Below, in pieces: positions 36,603-45,022 of a DNA stretch of 64,000 nucleotides. Source of the stretch: Rhodospirillales bacterium (lineage in GTDB: Bacteria > Pseudomonadota > Alphaproteobacteria > Reyranellales > Reyranellaceae). The notes under the pieces were generated by a model that saw only the letters and a program-made list of their open reading frames with translations, was not told the DNA's origin and made no database searches. Numbering within the stretch: position 1 is the first letter of the stretch; each line of letters begins with the position of its first letter. A program made the position numbers and the translations under genes. The stretch covers positions 43,549 to 107,548 of the forward strand of contig WHTW01000004.1 in NCBI GenBank assembly GCA_009377525.1, in the 5' to 3' direction.

Positions 36603-37592
36603 CTAGAAGTCGACCGGATAAGGCGACAGCTCGCCACTCTCATAACGCTGAGGCAGTCCGGGCGTGACGTTCTCCCAGACATAGAGCATCGAGCGCTTGG
36701 TCGAGTATCCCTGATGGCGGATGTCCGCCGGCATGGCGGCGACGTCTCCCGCCTTCATCGTGACGCGCGACCGCGGGGCGCCGGTGTTCTTGTCGCCGAC
36801 GTCCCAGACGATCTCGTCGGAGAGCTGGATGAACCACTCCACCCTGTCGTTGCCGTGGAACACCGGCAGGATGAATTCCTCGGTAGTCGGACAAGCGAGC
36901 GAGGCCTTGCACACCGCCGTGACGGAGGGGTTCCAGGTGACGTCGGAGCGGCTGAGATACTTGAACAGGCTGAAGGCGTGGAGTTGACCCTTGAAGCCCG
37001 GCTCCTCGTGGATCTCGGGTTCGTCCTGCGGCACGTCGGCGAACGCGCGATTGACCGGCATGTCGTCGCGCAGCGGCGAGTCGCCCGGCAATCCGGGCAT
37101 CAGCTTGGTGGCGATGCGGGTGCGCTCGATGGCCTCGATGTTCTCGCCCTGCTTGGGGCCGAAGGCGGTGCCTGTCTCGACCGGCGCGGCGAAGGGATCG
37201 AAGCCTTCATTCACCCAGTCGCGCAGGATGGCCTTGAAGGTCGCCATGATGAGGTTCGCGTCGAACTGCTCGACATAGTCGACACCGGCAGCCTTCAAGG
37301 TGCCGTTGAACGTCCCGGCATAGAAATCGACATTGCCGTAGTGATTGCGCGTGCCGATGACGTGGTCGAAATTCACCCAGCCGTAGAAGAAGTTCCAGGC
37401 AACGTCGCGCATGCAGGCGCGCAGGAAGGCGTCCGCCGGCATCTGGTGCGAGCGCCTTGCACCCTTGGCGGGCCAATGCACGGTGACGAAATACTCGTCG
37501 CGCGATAGCTCGAACTTGCCGAGCTTGAAGCTGCGATAGCCGTTGCGGTTGCTGGGCTCGGTGGCGACGACTTGGGTAAGGGCGGCGGACAT
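36603..37592 (-). CDS. hapD: Hydroquinone 1,2-dioxygenase, large subunit (HapD/PnpD-like)
   Basis: 329 residues from the ATG at 37592. Large subunit of the two-component Fe(II) ring-cleaving dioxygenase that opens hydroquinone to 4-hydroxymuconic semialdehyde. Recognised from long conserved stretches: FELSRDEYFVTVHWPAKG, FLRACMRDVAWNFFYGWVNF, LSRSDVTWNPSVTAVCK, EEFILPVFHGNDRVEWF and MKAGDVAAMPADIRHQG, the last carrying likely cupin-type ligands. Size fits the about 38 kDa subunit of the 4-hydroxyacetophenone and 4-nitrophenol enzymes. It follows the small subunit by 32 bases and precedes the ALDH. Confidence 0.87.
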   Translation of the reverse strand: MSAALTQVVATEPSNRNGYRSFKLGKFELSRDEYFVTVHWPAKGARRSHQMPADAFLRACMRDVAWNFFYGWVNFDHVIGTRNHYGNVDFYAGTFNGTLKAAGVDYVEQFDANLIMATFKAILRDWVNEGFDPFAAPVETGTAFGPKQGENIEAIERTRIATKLMPGLPGDSPLRDDMPVNRAFADVPQDEPEIHEEPGFKGQLHAFSLFKYLSRSDVTWNPSVTAVCKASLACPTTEEFILPVFHGNDRVEWFIQLSDEIVWDVGDKNTGAPRSRVTMKAGDVAAMPADIRHQGYSTKRSMLYVWENVTPGLPQRYESGELSPYPVDF

Positions 37593-37624
37593 GCGGAAAT
37601 CTCCGGCGGGAGTTGGAATCTGTG

Positions 37625-38113
37625 TCAGGTGAAACAGATCTCGCGCCATTTCTGAACGCTGAGATCACCCAGCACCGTCTGCTGCATCAGCACGCCGATC
37701 CTGGCGGCGGAGAAGCGATAGGCGTTGCCGGCGCCCAGCAGGACCTGATGGCCGCGCTTCAGCTTCACATGGCCCATGCGCTGGCCCTCGGGGTTCTCGC
37801 CGGCGAGCACGGCGCCGTTCTTGGCCGTGCTCGGCGGGTTCTTCATCTTGATGAAGTCGACGGTGACCTCGCCGTCCATGCAGAGCGCAAACTCGTCATG
37901 GCCGCAGGCGAACCAGGGCGAGACGCCTTCGGCGCGCATGACCTCCTGGACATATTCCATGTTCTTGGCCACGACGACGCGTTCGTAGGGCTTCGACTTG
38001 GCGGCAACGTCGAAGATGTTCGAGAAGACGTAGTGCCGGGCTTCGCCCGACACCAATTCGATGCTGCCCTTGGTGTAGTCCGTGATGGACCCGAAGACGG
38101 TGTGAACCTGCAC
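37625..38113 (-). CDS. hapC: Hydroquinone 1,2-dioxygenase, small subunit (HapC/PnpC-like)
   Basis: 162 residues from GTG 38113 (GGGAGGA 5 bases upstream). The size matches the about 18 kDa subunit of the alpha2beta2 enzyme. Conserved features are the YVFSNIFDVAAKSKPYERVVVAK region, SPWFACGHDEFALCMDGEVTV and the C-terminal LGAGNAYRFSAARIGVLMQQT, a cupin-like fold. It is first in the dioxygenase-ALDH-transporter transcript. The LysR gene lies directly upstream on the same strand, with a large palindrome in the gap. Confidence 0.87.
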   Translation of the reverse strand: MQVHTVFGSITDYTKGSIELVSGEARHYVFSNIFDVAAKSKPYERVVVAKNMEYVQEVMRAEGVSPWFACGHDEFALCMDGEVTVDFIKMKNPPSTAKNGAVLAGENPEGQRMGHVKLKRGHQVLLGAGNAYRFSAARIGVLMQQTVLGDLSVQKWREICFT

Positions 38114-38184
38114 CGCTATCCTCCCTTTCTTTTTTCGGCAAAGGCTAGGAGCGGCCTGCCGGCCGGACAATCGGCCTGCGGCCG

Positions 38185-38217
38185 AACCCGTTGTTCGGGA
38201 ATCCCGAACAACGGGTT
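38185..38217. promoter_or_regulatory. Perfect 16-1-16 palindrome between LysR gene and dioxygenase operon
   Basis: AACCCGTTGTTCGGGA (38185-38200) and its exact complement (38202-38217) flank a single A. The centre TTCGGGAATCCCGAA contains a T-N11-A LysR-type box. A second hairpin TCGGCC-TGC-GGCCGA (38171-38185) adjoins. It abuts the LysR stop codon and lies 72 bases before the dioxygenase start. It could be the LysR operator or a terminator of the LysR transcript; no U-tract follows. Confidence 0.6.
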
Positions 38218-39189
38218 TCAGGAGCGCCGCAAGCGGCTGCGGCTGGTGACGATGTCGTCGTGAGGCAGGAAGCCGTTGGTGATCAAAAGCTGATCCCAAT
38301 GCGGCTCGCCGCGGAACTTGCGCTGGATGAAGTCGACGAACAGACGGACCTTCAAGGTATAGCGATGCGTGGTCGGAAATACCGCCGTCAGCCAGTACGA
38401 CGACAGCCGATAGCCGTACAGAACGGGCGTGAGCCGCCCCGCCACGATATCGTCGGCCGCGGCAATGGTGGGAATGCAGACCACGCCAGCGCCCGACAGG
38501 GCATATTCCCTCAGCAGATGGACGCTGTTCGACCGCAGGCTGGCGGGCAGCTCGATCTCGATTTTGTGCTTGCCCCGCCAGAACTGCCAATGATCGCCCG
38601 TTGGATAGCGCGCATAGACGCCGAGGCGATGACGCAGCAGCTCCTCCGGCCGCCGCGGCATGCCGAGGCGGGCAATATAATCCGGCGAGGCGAGAAAGAG
38701 CCGGCGGATTGGGAAGAGGCGCTTGGCGATCAGGACGTCGAGCGCCGGCTCGAAGATCTGCAGCGCCACGTCGTAGCCCTCGTCGACCGGATCGACGACG
38801 CGGTCGTTGACCACGATGTCGAGCCGCACGTCGGGATACTGATCCTGGTATTCGCGCAGCACCAACGAAAGGTGGCCGAGGGCAAAGCCGGGCAGCACGT
38901 GCAGGCGCAGCACGCCTTTGGGCGAGCCCTTCAAGTCGCGCATCTGATCCGTCAGCCCCTCGAGCCGGGTGACCAGCTCGGAGCATTCCTTGAAGAAGGC
39001 AGCGCCGATCTCGGATAGCTTCACCGAACGGGTGGTGCGGTGAAACAGCGGCGCTTCGACGAAGCTTTCGAGTTGCTTGATGCGCTCGGTCACCACGGAA
39101 CGAGCGACGCCGAGCTGACGCGCTGCCTCGGCGAAGGACTCCTTCTCCGCCACTTTGACGAAGGCCTGGATGCTGAGATACCGATCCAT
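38218..39189 (-). CDS. LysR-family transcriptional regulator
   Basis: 323 residues from the ATG at 39189. N-terminal winged helix: YLSIQAFVKVAEKESFAEAA, RQLGVARSVVTERIKQLE, PLFHRTTRSVKLSEIGAAFF. The effector domain follows (GVLRLHVLPGFALGHL onward) with the CrgA-like sequence YDVALQIFEPALDVLIAKRL. It is immediately upstream of, and codirectional with, the hydroquinone dioxygenase operon, so control of that operon in response to hydroquinone or a ring-cleavage product is likely. The palindrome at 38185-38217 is a candidate site. Confidence 0.9.
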   Translation of the reverse strand: MDRYLSIQAFVKVAEKESFAEAARQLGVARSVVTERIKQLESFVEAPLFHRTTRSVKLSEIGAAFFKECSELVTRLEGLTDQMRDLKGSPKGVLRLHVLPGFALGHLSLVLREYQDQYPDVRLDIVVNDRVVDPVDEGYDVALQIFEPALDVLIAKRLFPIRRLFLASPDYIARLGMPRRPEELLRHRLGVYARYPTGDHWQFWRGKHKIEIELPASLRSNSVHLLREYALSGAGVVCIPTIAAADDIVAGRLTPVLYGYRLSSYWLTAVFPTTHRYTLKVRLFVDFIQRKFRGEPHWDQLLITNGFLPHDDIVTSRSRLRRS

Positions 39190-39250
39190 GAGCGCCCTGA
39201 GTAGCGCCTCATCATAGCAACAATCGGCCCGGTGACGCCAATCCACTACC

Positions 39251-39964
39251 TCAAAGCCCGAGATAGGACCTCCGCAGGCTGTCATCATCGCGGATGGCGC
39301 TCGGTGCGCCTGATTTGGCGATGCGGCCGTTCTCCAGCACGTACACCCAGTCCGCCAGCCGCAGGCTGAGGTGCGCCGCCTGCTCGACCAGCAGGATGGA
39401 CTGGCCCTCGCTCGCCAGCCGCCGCAAGGTCGCGAACAGCTCCTTGGCCAAGCGAGGGCTGAGGCCGAGCGAGGGTTCGTCGAGCAAGAGGAGGCGCGGG
39501 CGCGACATCAGCGCACGCGCGATCGCGAGCATCTGCTGCTCGCCGCCGCTCATCGTCCGGGCGGTCTGCTGGCGGCGTTCGCCCAGGCGTGGGAATACCG
39601 TCAGCATCTCGTCGAGCCTGGCTGCCTCATCGCGCCGTGCGCGTTGCGCATAGGCGCCCATGCACAGGTTCTCGATCACTGTCATCTCGCCGAACAGGCG
39701 ACGGCCTTCAGGGACCAGGGCGACGCCGCGCTCGACGATGCGATGCGCGGGCTCATCCTGGATTCCCTCTCCGTCCACGGTGATGCGGGCACCAGGCCGT
39801 GCGCGGATGATGCCGGCGATGCTGTTGAGCAGGGTCGTCTTGCCGGCGCCGTTGGCGCCCAAGATCACCACTGTGCGGCCGAACTCGACACGCAGCGCGA
39901 CGTTGCGCAACGCCTCGTGCTTGCCGTAGGCGACGCTGAGGTTCTCGACCTCAAGCATCGTCAT
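39251..39964 (-). CDS. Branched-chain-type ABC ATPase (LivF family), transporter 2
   Basis: 237 residues. Walker A GANGAGKTT, signature MSGGEQQM, LivF-specific ALVPEGRRLFGEMTVIENL and Walker B LLLLDEPSLGLSP. The start overlaps the LivG-type gene by 14 bases. It is the last gene of the second importer operon (43775-39251). The LysR start follows 62 bases downstream, so read-through into the dioxygenase operon is possible. Confidence 0.92.
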   Translation of the reverse strand: MTMLEVENLSVAYGKHEALRNVALRVEFGRTVVILGANGAGKTTLLNSIAGIIRARPGARITVDGEGIQDEPAHRIVERGVALVPEGRRLFGEMTVIENLCMGAYAQRARRDEAARLDEMLTVFPRLGERRQQTARTMSGGEQQMLAIARALMSRPRLLLLDEPSLGLSPRLAKELFATLRRLASEGQSILLVEQAAHLSLRLADWVYVLENGRIAKSGAPSAIRDDDSLRRSYLGL

Positions 39965-40685
39965 CCCCCAGATAGACGCGCGCCACCTCGGGGTCGTTCA
40001 GGACGGAATCGGGCGCACCGGCGGCAATCAGGCCACCGGCGCTCATCACCACCACATGGTCGCACAGCGCCCGGATCGCCTCCATGACATGCTCGATCAT
40101 GACGATTGTCATGCCCTCGTCGCGTATCCGGCGGATCAGCTCGATGCCGATCTGAAGCTCACGCGGATTGAGGCCGGCGAGCCATTCGTCGAGCAGGAGC
40201 AGCCGCGGCTGCGTGGCAAGTGCGCGGGCCAGCTCGACCCTTTTCTGATCGATATAGGTCAACTGCGCGCCGGTCTGGTCGGCAAGATCCGACAGGCCGA
40301 CCCGATCCAGAAGCGCATCGATCTCCTTTCGTGCGTGCTCGGGGGTCGCTGGAGCGGAGCCGAACAGGCGCCCGATCAGGACGTTCTCGCGCGTTGTCAT
40401 CCCTGGCAGCACGCGCACCAGCTGGAAGGTGCGCGCGATCCGCGCCCGGCAAACCCGGAAAGCAGGCCGACCAAGGATCTCCCGCCCGTCGAGCCGGACA
40501 GAACCGCCATCGGCGGCGATCTCTCCCGTGACGAGGTTCAGCACGGTCGTCTTGCCTGATCCGTTGGGACCGATCAGACCGACGATGGAGCGCTCGGGCA
40601 CATCGAGATCGAAATCGCGCACGGCCTGCAGCCCGCCGAACGATTTGCTGAGACCCTGGATCGCAAGCAGGGGACCGGCGGTCAC
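39951..40685 (-). CDS. Branched-chain-type ABC ATPase (LivG family), transporter 2
   Basis: 244 residues from GTG 40685, which overlaps the LivM-type stop as GTGA. Walker A GPNGSGKTT, LivG-type ARTFQLVRVLPGMTTRENV and Walker B RLLLLDEWLAGLNP are visible. As in transporter 1 the ABC signature is degenerate (LTYIDQKRVELARA in place of LSxGQ), and the residue after the Walker B Glu is Trp, not Pro. It pairs with LivF at 39251. Confidence 0.9.
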   Translation of the reverse strand: MTAGPLLAIQGLSKSFGGLQAVRDFDLDVPERSIVGLIGPNGSGKTTVLNLVTGEIAADGGSVRLDGREILGRPAFRVCRARIARTFQLVRVLPGMTTRENVLIGRLFGSAPATPEHARKEIDALLDRVGLSDLADQTGAQLTYIDQKRVELARALATQPRLLLLDEWLAGLNPRELQIGIELIRRIRDEGMTIVMIEHVMEAIRALCDHVVVMSAGGLIAAGAPDSVLNDPEVARVYLGDDDA

Positions 40686-41635
40686 GACTCCTTTCTCCGG
40701 CGCAGGGCAGACCGAGGAAGCCACGCCGACCAGCGATCGACCAGGCCCATCACGCCACCGGGCAGGAAGAAGACGATCACCACAAAACAGATGCCCAAGG
40801 CGATGCCGAAATGGTGCGGGAACGTGCCCGAGAGCAGCTCGGACAACAGCACCAACGGCACCGCGCCCAGCGCCGGACCCCACGGCCGGCCGATGCCGCC
40901 GAGCAGGGCCATGATCAGGACCTGGAAGGAGACCAGGGAGTTGAACGCGATGTTGGGATCGACGTAGGTGTAGCGCAGCGACAGCACGGCTCCGACCATC
41001 GACATCACCGCCGATGTTGCGGCGAAGACCAGTACCTTTACGCGCGTCGTGTCGATGCCGGAATGGCGCGCCACCATCTCGTCCTCGCCGATGACGCGCA
41101 GCGCGTAGCCCACCCGCGAACGCGACAGCCACCAGACCCCGGCGATCACGATGGTCGCCGTCGCCAGCAGCAGCTCGTAGATCAGCGTCCCGCTGGCATT
41201 GACGAAGATGTAGCGAGCCAGCGTCTTGGTCTGGTTGATCTCGAACCAGATCACCAGCTGCTTGATCAGCTCGGTAAGGCCGAAAGTGAAGATCACGAAG
41301 TAGATGCCGCTCAGCCGCAAGGTCGACAAGCCGACGCCGAGCGCGATCACGAAGCCGATCATGTGGGCAATGGCGAGAACCACCGCCAGCGGCAGGTGAT
41401 CGCTCAGCAGGGCGACGGTGTAGGTCCCGATGCCCACGAATGCGGCCGTCGCCAGCGAGATGTAGCGGGTCGTGCCCGAAAAGAACGCCCACGACGTGGC
41501 GAGCGATGCATAGGCCAGCACGCTGATCAGCAGCGACACGGTATAGGCCGACAATAGCAGCGGCAGGCCGGCGAGGAAGGCGACGCCGGCGGCGGCCGGT
41601 GCGATCCACCAGCGCGAGGCAGGCTTTTCAGCCAC
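40682..41635 (-). CDS. Branched-chain-type ABC permease (LivM family), transporter 2
   Basis: 317 residues with about nine hydrophobic segments. Family landmarks are ISLATAAFVGIGTYTVALL, LRLSGIYFVIFTFGLTELIKQ, the coupling loop LRVIGEDEMVARHSGIDTTRV and the C-terminal FFLPGGVMGLVDRW. It overlaps the LivH-type gene by 8 bases and the LivG-type gene by 4, showing a tightly coupled operon. Confidence 0.92.
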   Translation of the reverse strand: MAEKPASRWWIAPAAAGVAFLAGLPLLLSAYTVSLLISVLAYASLATSWAFFSGTTRYISLATAAFVGIGTYTVALLSDHLPLAVVLAIAHMIGFVIALGVGLSTLRLSGIYFVIFTFGLTELIKQLVIWFEINQTKTLARYIFVNASGTLIYELLLATATIVIAGVWWLSRSRVGYALRVIGEDEMVARHSGIDTTRVKVLVFAATSAVMSMVGAVLSLRYTYVDPNIAFNSLVSFQVLIMALLGGIGRPWGPALGAVPLVLLSELLSGTFPHHFGIALGICFVVIVFFLPGGVMGLVDRWSAWLPRSALRRRKES

Positions 41636-42497
41636 GGCTGAACAGGCCTTGCGGGCGCACCAGCAGCACCAACAGGAACAAGGCGAAATTGATCGCCAGC
41701 GTCAGGCCGGGATCGACAAGATAGGCGCCCAGCGCCTCGGCCAATCCGAGAAGGAGGCCAGCCATCAGGCAGCCCAGCATCCGGCCGACCCCACCCATGA
41801 TCACCACGATCAGCGCCTTCAGGGTATAGACGATGCCGATCGAGGCATTGAAGGACAGGAACATGCTGACCAGGGTTCCGGCCGCCGCCATGATGGCGCC
41901 GCCGGCGGCGAAGGCGAGCGCCGACAGGCGCGGCACGTCGACGGCGACGAGTTGCGCCGCCACCGGATCGATTGCGATCGCGCGCAGCGCGCCGCCGAGC
42001 CGGGTCGAGCGCAGCAGCCAGTACAACGCCAGCGCCAGCACGACCGCCGCGACGAATGCCATCAGGCGGTTGAGCGCGACCGTCGCACCGAGCAGGTCGA
42101 TCGGGACCGCGAGATAAGTGTAGCCGCGGTATTCGCCACCCCACTGGACCAGCGCCAGACCCTGGAAGACGAACAGCAGGCCGAAGGTCACCAGGATCGT
42201 GTCGGCCTCGAGAATCTCCTGATTGGCCGCGCGGCGAATCAGCGGGGACAACAGGTAGCGATAGATCAGCCAGTTGCCGCAGAACGCCACAGGCACGCTG
42301 AACAGCATGCTGGCCAGAGGATCGATCCGCCACAGCATGAAGAACCAGAAAGCCGTATAGGCGCCGCCCATGAGCGCCTCGCCATAGGCAAGGTTCATCA
42401 TGCGCGCGATCCCGTATTGCAGGTTGAGGCCAAGTGCGATCAAGCCGTACATGCCACCGACCAGCACGCCGCTCAGCACGACCTCAAAGAGGATCAC
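41628..42497 (-). CDS. Branched-chain-type ABC permease (LivH family), transporter 2
   Basis: 289 residues. LivH-type N-terminus GVLVGGMYGLIALGLNLQYG with MMNLAYGEALMGGAYTAFWF, coupling loop LRAIAIDPVAAQLVAVDVPR, and C-terminal YLVDPGLTLAINFALFLL then VRPQGLFSRG. It lies 69 bases downstream of the binding-protein gene. It forms the channel with the LivM product at 40682. Confidence 0.92.
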   Translation of the reverse strand: MILFEVVLSGVLVGGMYGLIALGLNLQYGIARMMNLAYGEALMGGAYTAFWFFMLWRIDPLASMLFSVPVAFCGNWLIYRYLLSPLIRRAANQEILEADTILVTFGLLFVFQGLALVQWGGEYRGYTYLAVPIDLLGATVALNRLMAFVAAVVLALALYWLLRSTRLGGALRAIAIDPVAAQLVAVDVPRLSALAFAAGGAIMAAAGTLVSMFLSFNASIGIVYTLKALIVVIMGGVGRMLGCLMAGLLLGLAEALGAYLVDPGLTLAINFALFLLVLLVRPQGLFSRG

Positions 42498-42566
42498 GAA
42501 GCCACCCCCGATCGGGCGCCCAAGCCGGAACCAGCCGGCAAGAGCCGGCCGGCTCGACGATCAGAA

Positions 42567-43775
42567 TTACCACTTGGGCTTGGGGAACATCAGGGGTTTG
42601 GCACCGCGTTTGTTCTCGGGGTAGACGGCGACGACCTCGTCGCCCTGCCATTGGCCCACCGCCCAGGCATTCTGGTGAAGCTGGCCCTTGAACGAGTAGA
42701 CGTCTGCGATCGTCTCGAACGTACCGCCGGCGATCGCGTCGCGGATCTTCTTTCGATCGATCTCGCCTACCTGCTCGATTGCCTTCTGCAGGATCTGCAT
42801 GGTGGCGTAGGTGCCGATGGACCCGATCTCGACGTCGCGGTTGTACATCGCCTTGTGGCGCTCCCTGTATTCCTTCTGGCCCGGCGCCGTCGAATCGACC
42901 GCGCCGTAGATGAGCACGCCGTTCTTCTTGGCCCCGAATTTCGCCGCGTAGGCCGGAAACGGGGTGCCGACGCCCGTGTAGTATATCGGTGGGCTGAAGC
43001 CGAGCACATGCGACTGCTCGGTGACCATGAACGTGTCGGATGGATAGCTGAAGGCGAAGAAGGCGTCGGGGTTGAGTGCCATCATCTCGCGGATTTGCGG
43101 CGAAAGATCCGAGGCACCCAGCGGATAGCTCTTGAAGTAGACGATTTCGACGCCTTCCTTCTTGCAAGCCTCCTGCATCGCCGCCGCCATTTCGACGCCG
43201 AGCTGGTCGGCGACGTGCATGATGGCCACGCGGCCCTTGATCTTGCCCTCGGTGGTGAGCTTCTTGACCATCGTAGCGAGCGGCGCCGTCGCTGGTTTGG
43301 GCTGCACCAACGCCCAGAAGGAGTAGGGCCAGCGCGGCCCGAGCTGGGCCACGCGGTCGGCGGACGCCGTGAAGTGGATCACCGGGTATTCGTACTTGTT
43401 GAACACCGGAGCGGTCGCAAGGTTGGTGGCGGTGCCCCAGGGCGCCAGCACGAGGTCGACCTTGTCGTTGAGGATCAGGCGCTCGACCAGACGGATCGCT
43501 TCTTCGATCTGGCTGCGATCGTCGTAGTCGATCAGCTCGACCGGAACTTTGGCACCGTACTTCTTCAGCATGATGCCGCCAGCGTCGTTCACGTCCTTGG
43601 CCCACAGCTTGTACTGCGACCATGTGGTCGACTGCGCGCCCGGCGCGTACGGCCCCGACAGGGCCACGGCGTAGCCGATGCGGATCGACTTCGGCGCCTG
43701 GGCGCGTGCGATTGTCGGCAGACTGCCGGCACCGATCAATGACGCGCCGCCCTTTAGAACTGTTCGCCTTTGCAT
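42567..43775 (-). CDS. ABC periplasmic binding protein (LivK-like), transporter 2
   Basis: 402 residues from the ATG at 43775 (GGGAGGA 5 bases upstream). Signal peptide with RRTVLKGGASLIGAGSLPTI, then IRIGYAVALSGPYAPGAQST. Ligand-pocket region APWGTATNLATAPVFNKYEYP and LNPDAFFAFSYPSDTFMV are Peripla_BP_6-like, related to amide/aromatic-acid binders. The C-terminal end GQWQGDEVVAVYPENKRG matches the remnant at 29913 in type. An operator shared with the monooxygenase promoter lies 38 bases upstream of the start, suggesting coinduction. Confidence 0.9.
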   Translation of the reverse strand: MQRRTVLKGGASLIGAGSLPTIARAQAPKSIRIGYAVALSGPYAPGAQSTTWSQYKLWAKDVNDAGGIMLKKYGAKVPVELIDYDDRSQIEEAIRLVERLILNDKVDLVLAPWGTATNLATAPVFNKYEYPVIHFTASADRVAQLGPRWPYSFWALVQPKPATAPLATMVKKLTTEGKIKGRVAIMHVADQLGVEMAAAMQEACKKEGVEIVYFKSYPLGASDLSPQIREMMALNPDAFFAFSYPSDTFMVTEQSHVLGFSPPIYYTGVGTPFPAYAAKFGAKKNGVLIYGAVDSTAPGQKEYRERHKAMYNRDVEIGSIGTYATMQILQKAIEQVGEIDRKKIRDAIAGGTFETIADVYSFKGQLHQNAWAVGQWQGDEVVAVYPENKRGAKPLMFPKPKW

Positions 43776-43812
43776 GGTGTCCTCCCGAGACGTGGCAGTT
43801 GATTTCTTGTTG

Positions 43813-43838
43813 GCGAACATTTGTTCGCATTGCGCACA
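43813..43838. promoter_or_regulatory. IclR-type operator upstream of binding-protein gene (site 1)
   Basis: GCGAAC (43813-43818), spacer ATTT, GTTCGC (43823-43828), then AT and TGCGCACA (43831-43838). The same architecture with the same spacing recurs at 44921-44946. TGTTCGCA and TGCGCACA also form an 8-1-8 near-palindrome, so three half-sites are present. It is placed 38 bases before the binding-protein ATG. Confidence 0.75.
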
Positions 43839-43926
43839 CAAAGCGTAGCCGGGGCACTCGCCTCCTGTCAATCGGCGAACGCTCGATGCCCGACCATTTG
43901 CAACCGTCCCGACGCTGCAATCCACC

Positions 43927-43966
43927 CGCCGGTCCGCCGGTCCGCCGGTCCGCCGGTCCACCGGTC
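43927..43966. repeat. Tandem 8-base repeat, five units
   Basis: Five consecutive copies of CGCCGGTC; the last has A in place of G at its second base. It lies in the 215-base gap between the IclR gene and the binding-protein gene. Simple slippage repeat; copy number may vary between strains. Confidence 0.9.
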
Positions 43967-43990
43967 GCGCAGCGCACGCAACCCTCGCGC

Positions 43991-44845
43991 TCAGCGCGAC
44001 GTCGGCCGGCCGGGCAGATTGCGAATCGCCATCTCGATGTTGCGCGCCGCCTCGCGCAGATCCGGCAGCAGCTTGCCGACCGCCTCGCGACGGCGCAGCC
44101 GGCTGCTCGGCGCGCTCAGGTTCAACGCCGCGACGGCCGCTCCCGTGGCGTCGCGAATCGGCACGGCGATGCAATTCACGCCGTAGTCGAGCTCCTCGTC
44201 GGTAAAGGCGTATCCGTCGCGCTTCGCCTGCTCCACGATCTTGCGTACACCGGCCGGCGTGTGCACCGTGTGCTTGGTCAACGGCCGCATCACCGCCGCG
44301 GCGAAATATGCGTTCAGCTCGTCCGTCGACAGGCCGCCCAGCAGCACCCGTCCCGGCGAGGTCGCGTAAGCCGGCAGCCGCCCGCCCGCCGGCACCAGCA
44401 TGACGCCGTGGCGGCTTGCTGGAACGCGCACCGCGAAGGCGATGTCCTGGCCGTCGAGCACCGATACCGAGCACGTCTCGCCATGGATCTCAGCCAACTC
44501 GCGCAGGTGCGCCAGCGCCACCTCCGACCAGCCCATCGACGACAGGTACGCGTAACCGAGGCGCAGCGTGCGTGGTCGCAGGGTGAAGTGCTTGCCGTCG
44601 TTGGAGGCATAGCCGAGGTCGCAAAGCGTCAGCAGCAGCCGCCGCGCGGTCGCGCGCGTGATGCCGGCGCGCTTGGCGACGTCGCTGAGCGTCAGGGTGC
44701 GCGCATCGGCGAACACCTCGATCACCGCCAGTCCACGGGCGAGCGCCTGCACGAAGTAGCGCGAGCTGTCCTTCCGGCCGCGCGCCGCGGCGCGCCGCCT
44801 CGAAGATTCGCTGGCCGGTCCGACAGGTTCGGCGATGCTAGACAT
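43991..44845 (-). CDS. IclR-family transcriptional regulator (PcaR/PobR-like)
   Basis: 284 residues from the ATG at 44845 (GGGAGAG upstream). The N-terminal winged helix (ARGLAVIEVFADARTLTLSD, VAKRAGITRATARRLLLTL, DLGYASNDGKHFTLRPRTL) is followed by the effector-binding domain (CSVSVLDGQDIAFAVRVPAS, RDGYAFTDEELDYGVNCIAV). The layout is that of regulators of beta-ketoadipate-type aromatic pathways. It lies between the two nearly identical operator sites, one in front of its divergent neighbour at 45023 and one in front of the transporter 2 operon, so it probably controls both and itself. Confidence 0.9.
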   Translation of the reverse strand: MSSIAEPVGPASESSRRRAAARGRKDSSRYFVQALARGLAVIEVFADARTLTLSDVAKRAGITRATARRLLLTLCDLGYASNDGKHFTLRPRTLRLGYAYLSSMGWSEVALAHLRELAEIHGETCSVSVLDGQDIAFAVRVPASRHGVMLVPAGGRLPAYATSPGRVLLGGLSTDELNAYFAAAVMRPLTKHTVHTPAGVRKIVEQAKRDGYAFTDEELDYGVNCIAVPIRDATGAAVAALNLSAPSSRLRRREAVGKLLPDLREAARNIEMAIRNLPGRPTSR

Positions 44846-44920
44846 TCGATCTCTCCCTGACGTGGCGTCGCCGCGGTCAGCGTTGACTCCGTCTCTGGTC
44901 ACGGCGTAAATTGTGCCAAA

Positions 44921-44946
44921 GCGAACAAAAGTTCGCAATGCGCACA
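44921..44946. promoter_or_regulatory. IclR-type operator in the IclR-monooxygenase divergent region (site 2)
   Basis: GCGAAC (44921-44926), spacer AAAA, GTTCGC (44931-44936), AA, TGCGCACA (44939-44946). It matches the site at 43813-43838 in every arm base; only spacer bases differ. It lies 75 bases from the IclR ATG and 76 bases before the monooxygenase ATG. Confidence 0.78.
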
Positions 44947-45022
44947 ACAAAAAAATCGGCATGACAGCCGATGAATGCGGCGGCGGGAATGAAGCTGCCG
45001 CGGTACCGGGACGGAGGACGCG

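Noticed and set aside
41649..43742. About 700-codon plus-strand frame opposite LivH and the binding protein
   Set aside because: Rich in His/Gln/Arg/Asp as expected for antisense of membrane-protein genes; no domain.
43927..43966. Tandem repeats considered as a CRISPR array
   Set aside because: Units are 8 bases with no spacers, and no cas genes are in the window.
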